Source: Reyranella sp.
Lineage (GTDB): Bacteria > Pseudomonadota > Alphaproteobacteria > Reyranellales > Reyranellaceae
Length of the DNA stretch: 6,064 bases
Direction of reading: 5' to 3'
Assembly: GCA_004296815.1 (NCBI GenBank)
Contig: SCVT01000527.1
Span: 1-6,064 of the forward strand
Part shown: in pieces, positions 5,360 to 6,064 of the stretch
Position numbering within the stretch: the stretch's first letter is position 1
Layout: every line of letters starts with the position of its first letter
Made by a program: the position numbers and the translations under genes
The notes under the pieces: generated by a model
Databases searched by the model: none
The model's input: only the letters and a program-made list of their open reading frames with translations
What the model was told of the DNA's origin: nothing

Positions 5360-6064
5360 TCAGCCGCGCATGTGGAGCGGCTTGTAGGGCCGCTCGGTCT
5401 GTCCGTTGTAGAGCTGACGCGGGCGGCCGATCTTCTGGTCGGGATCCTCGATCATCTCGTTCCACTGCGAAATCCAGCCGACCGTACGCGCCACGGCGAA
5501 GAGGACGGTGAACATCGAGGTCGGAATGCCGATCGCGCGGAAGATGATGCCCGAGTAGAAGTCGACGTTCGGATAGAGCTTCTTGGAGACGAAGTAGTCG
5601 TCCTTGAGCGCGATCTGCTCCATTTCCATGGCCAGTTCGAGCAACGGGTCGTGCTGGATGCCGAGCGAGGTCAGGACCTCGTGGCAGGTCTGGCGCATCA
5701 CCTTGGCGCGCGGATCGTAGTTCTTGTAGACGCGATGACCGAAGCCCATCAGGCGGGTGTGGTCGGCCTTGTCCTTCACGCGGCTGAGGAAGCCCGGGAT
5801 GTTCTGCTTGCCGCCGATCTCGTGCAGCATGTTGATGACGGCCTCGTTGGCGCCGCCGTGGCTCGGGCCCCACAGCGAGGCGATGCCGGCGGCGATGCAG
5901 GCGAACGGGTTGGCGCCCGACGAGCCGGCGAGGCGGACGGTCGAGGTCGAAGCATTCTGCTCGTGGTCGGCGTGGAGCATCAGGATGCGGTCCATCGCCT
6001 TCTCGACGATCGGATTGACCTCGTACTCCTCGGCCGGGACCGAGAACATCATGCGCAGGAAGTT
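5360..6064 (-). CDS. gltA: Citrate synthase, type II, C-terminal part (N-terminus outside window)
   Basis: This enzyme condenses oxaloacetate and acetyl-CoA to citrate, the entry step of the cytosolic TCA cycle. The last 234 residues are present. The frame runs in from the right edge ('NFLRMMFS...') and ends at TGA 5362-5360, so the ATG at 6052 is internal. The match to E. coli GltA is close throughout. Key residues, counted from the first visible residue, are His69 in 'GPSHGGANE', His110 in '[13 protein letters not shown]' and Asp168 in 'YPNVDFYSG'. These correspond to the catalytic triad His264, His305 and Asp362. '[14 protein letters not shown]' and the C-terminal '[11 protein letters not shown]' are typical of the Gram-negative hexameric type II enzyme, which is NADH-sensitive in enterics (sensitivity here is not known). 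The promoter lies outside the window. Having gltA convergent to this envelope gene cluster is, as I recall, a feature of many alphaproteobacteria, where it borders lpxB. No lpxB is present here. Confidence 0.97.
   Translation of the reverse strand, partial: NFLRMMFSVPAEEYEVNPIVEKAMDRILMLHADHEQNASTSTVRLAGSSGANPFACIAAGIASLWGPSHGGANEAVINMLHEIGGKQNIPGFLSRVKDKADHTRLMGFGHRVYKNYDPRAKVMRQTCHEVLTSLGIQHDPLLELAMEMEQIALKDDYFVSKKLYPNVDFYSGIIFRAIGIPTSMFTVLFAVARTVGWISQWNEMIEDPDQKIGRPRQLYNGQTERPYKPLHMRG

Noticed and set aside
5106..5873. 255-residue - strand frame overlapping gltA and the small protein
   Set aside because: It is a shifted reading of gltA. The citrate synthase frame has all the conserved residues.

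Overview
The window is a high-GC chromosomal segment, most likely from an alphaproteobacterium. The gene order dxr–rseP–bamA–fabZ, with a convergent gltA close by, is an envelope/lipid locus I know from that class. The short 'AANDN' motif in a small membrane protein also fits the class. I cannot name the genus from the sequence alone. There are no insertion sequences, tRNAs, CRISPR arrays or phage genes, and it reads as core chromosome.

Layout on the + strand: the 3' end of dxr (1-358, isoprenoid precursor synthesis), rseP (389-1768, intramembrane site-2 protease), a 119-base gap, bamA (1888-4188, outer-membrane protein assembly), fabZ (4206-4682, 3-hydroxyacyl-ACP dehydratase) and gloA (4693-5094, glyoxalase I). 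Spacing is tight: 30, 119, 17 and 10 bases. Together with same-strand order this suggests one transcription unit, perhaps with a second promoter in the rseP-bamA gap. On the - strand, converging on gloA, are the 3' two-thirds or so of gltA (type II citrate synthase, 5360-6064, running off the right edge) and a small predicted single-pass membrane protein downstream of it (5114-5314). A perfect 8-bp inverted repeat over the gloA stop codon could serve as a terminator at the convergent junction.

The genes link envelope building at several levels. Dxr feeds isoprenoid synthesis, including the undecaprenyl carrier. RseP controls envelope stress signalling by cleaving membrane-bound substrates. 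BamA inserts outer-membrane proteins. FabZ completes the acyl chain cycle and competes for the 3-hydroxyacyl-ACP also used for lipid A.

The most notable thing is an absence. In the alphaproteobacterial versions of this locus that I remember, lpxD (often with skp/ompH) lies between bamA and fabZ, and lpxA-lpxI-lpxB lies between fabZ and gltA. Here both sets are missing and a glyoxalase I gene sits after fabZ. The lipid A genes have either moved or been lost. The window alone cannot say which. Otherwise the genes look intact and ordinary, with their key catalytic residues present where they fall inside the window.
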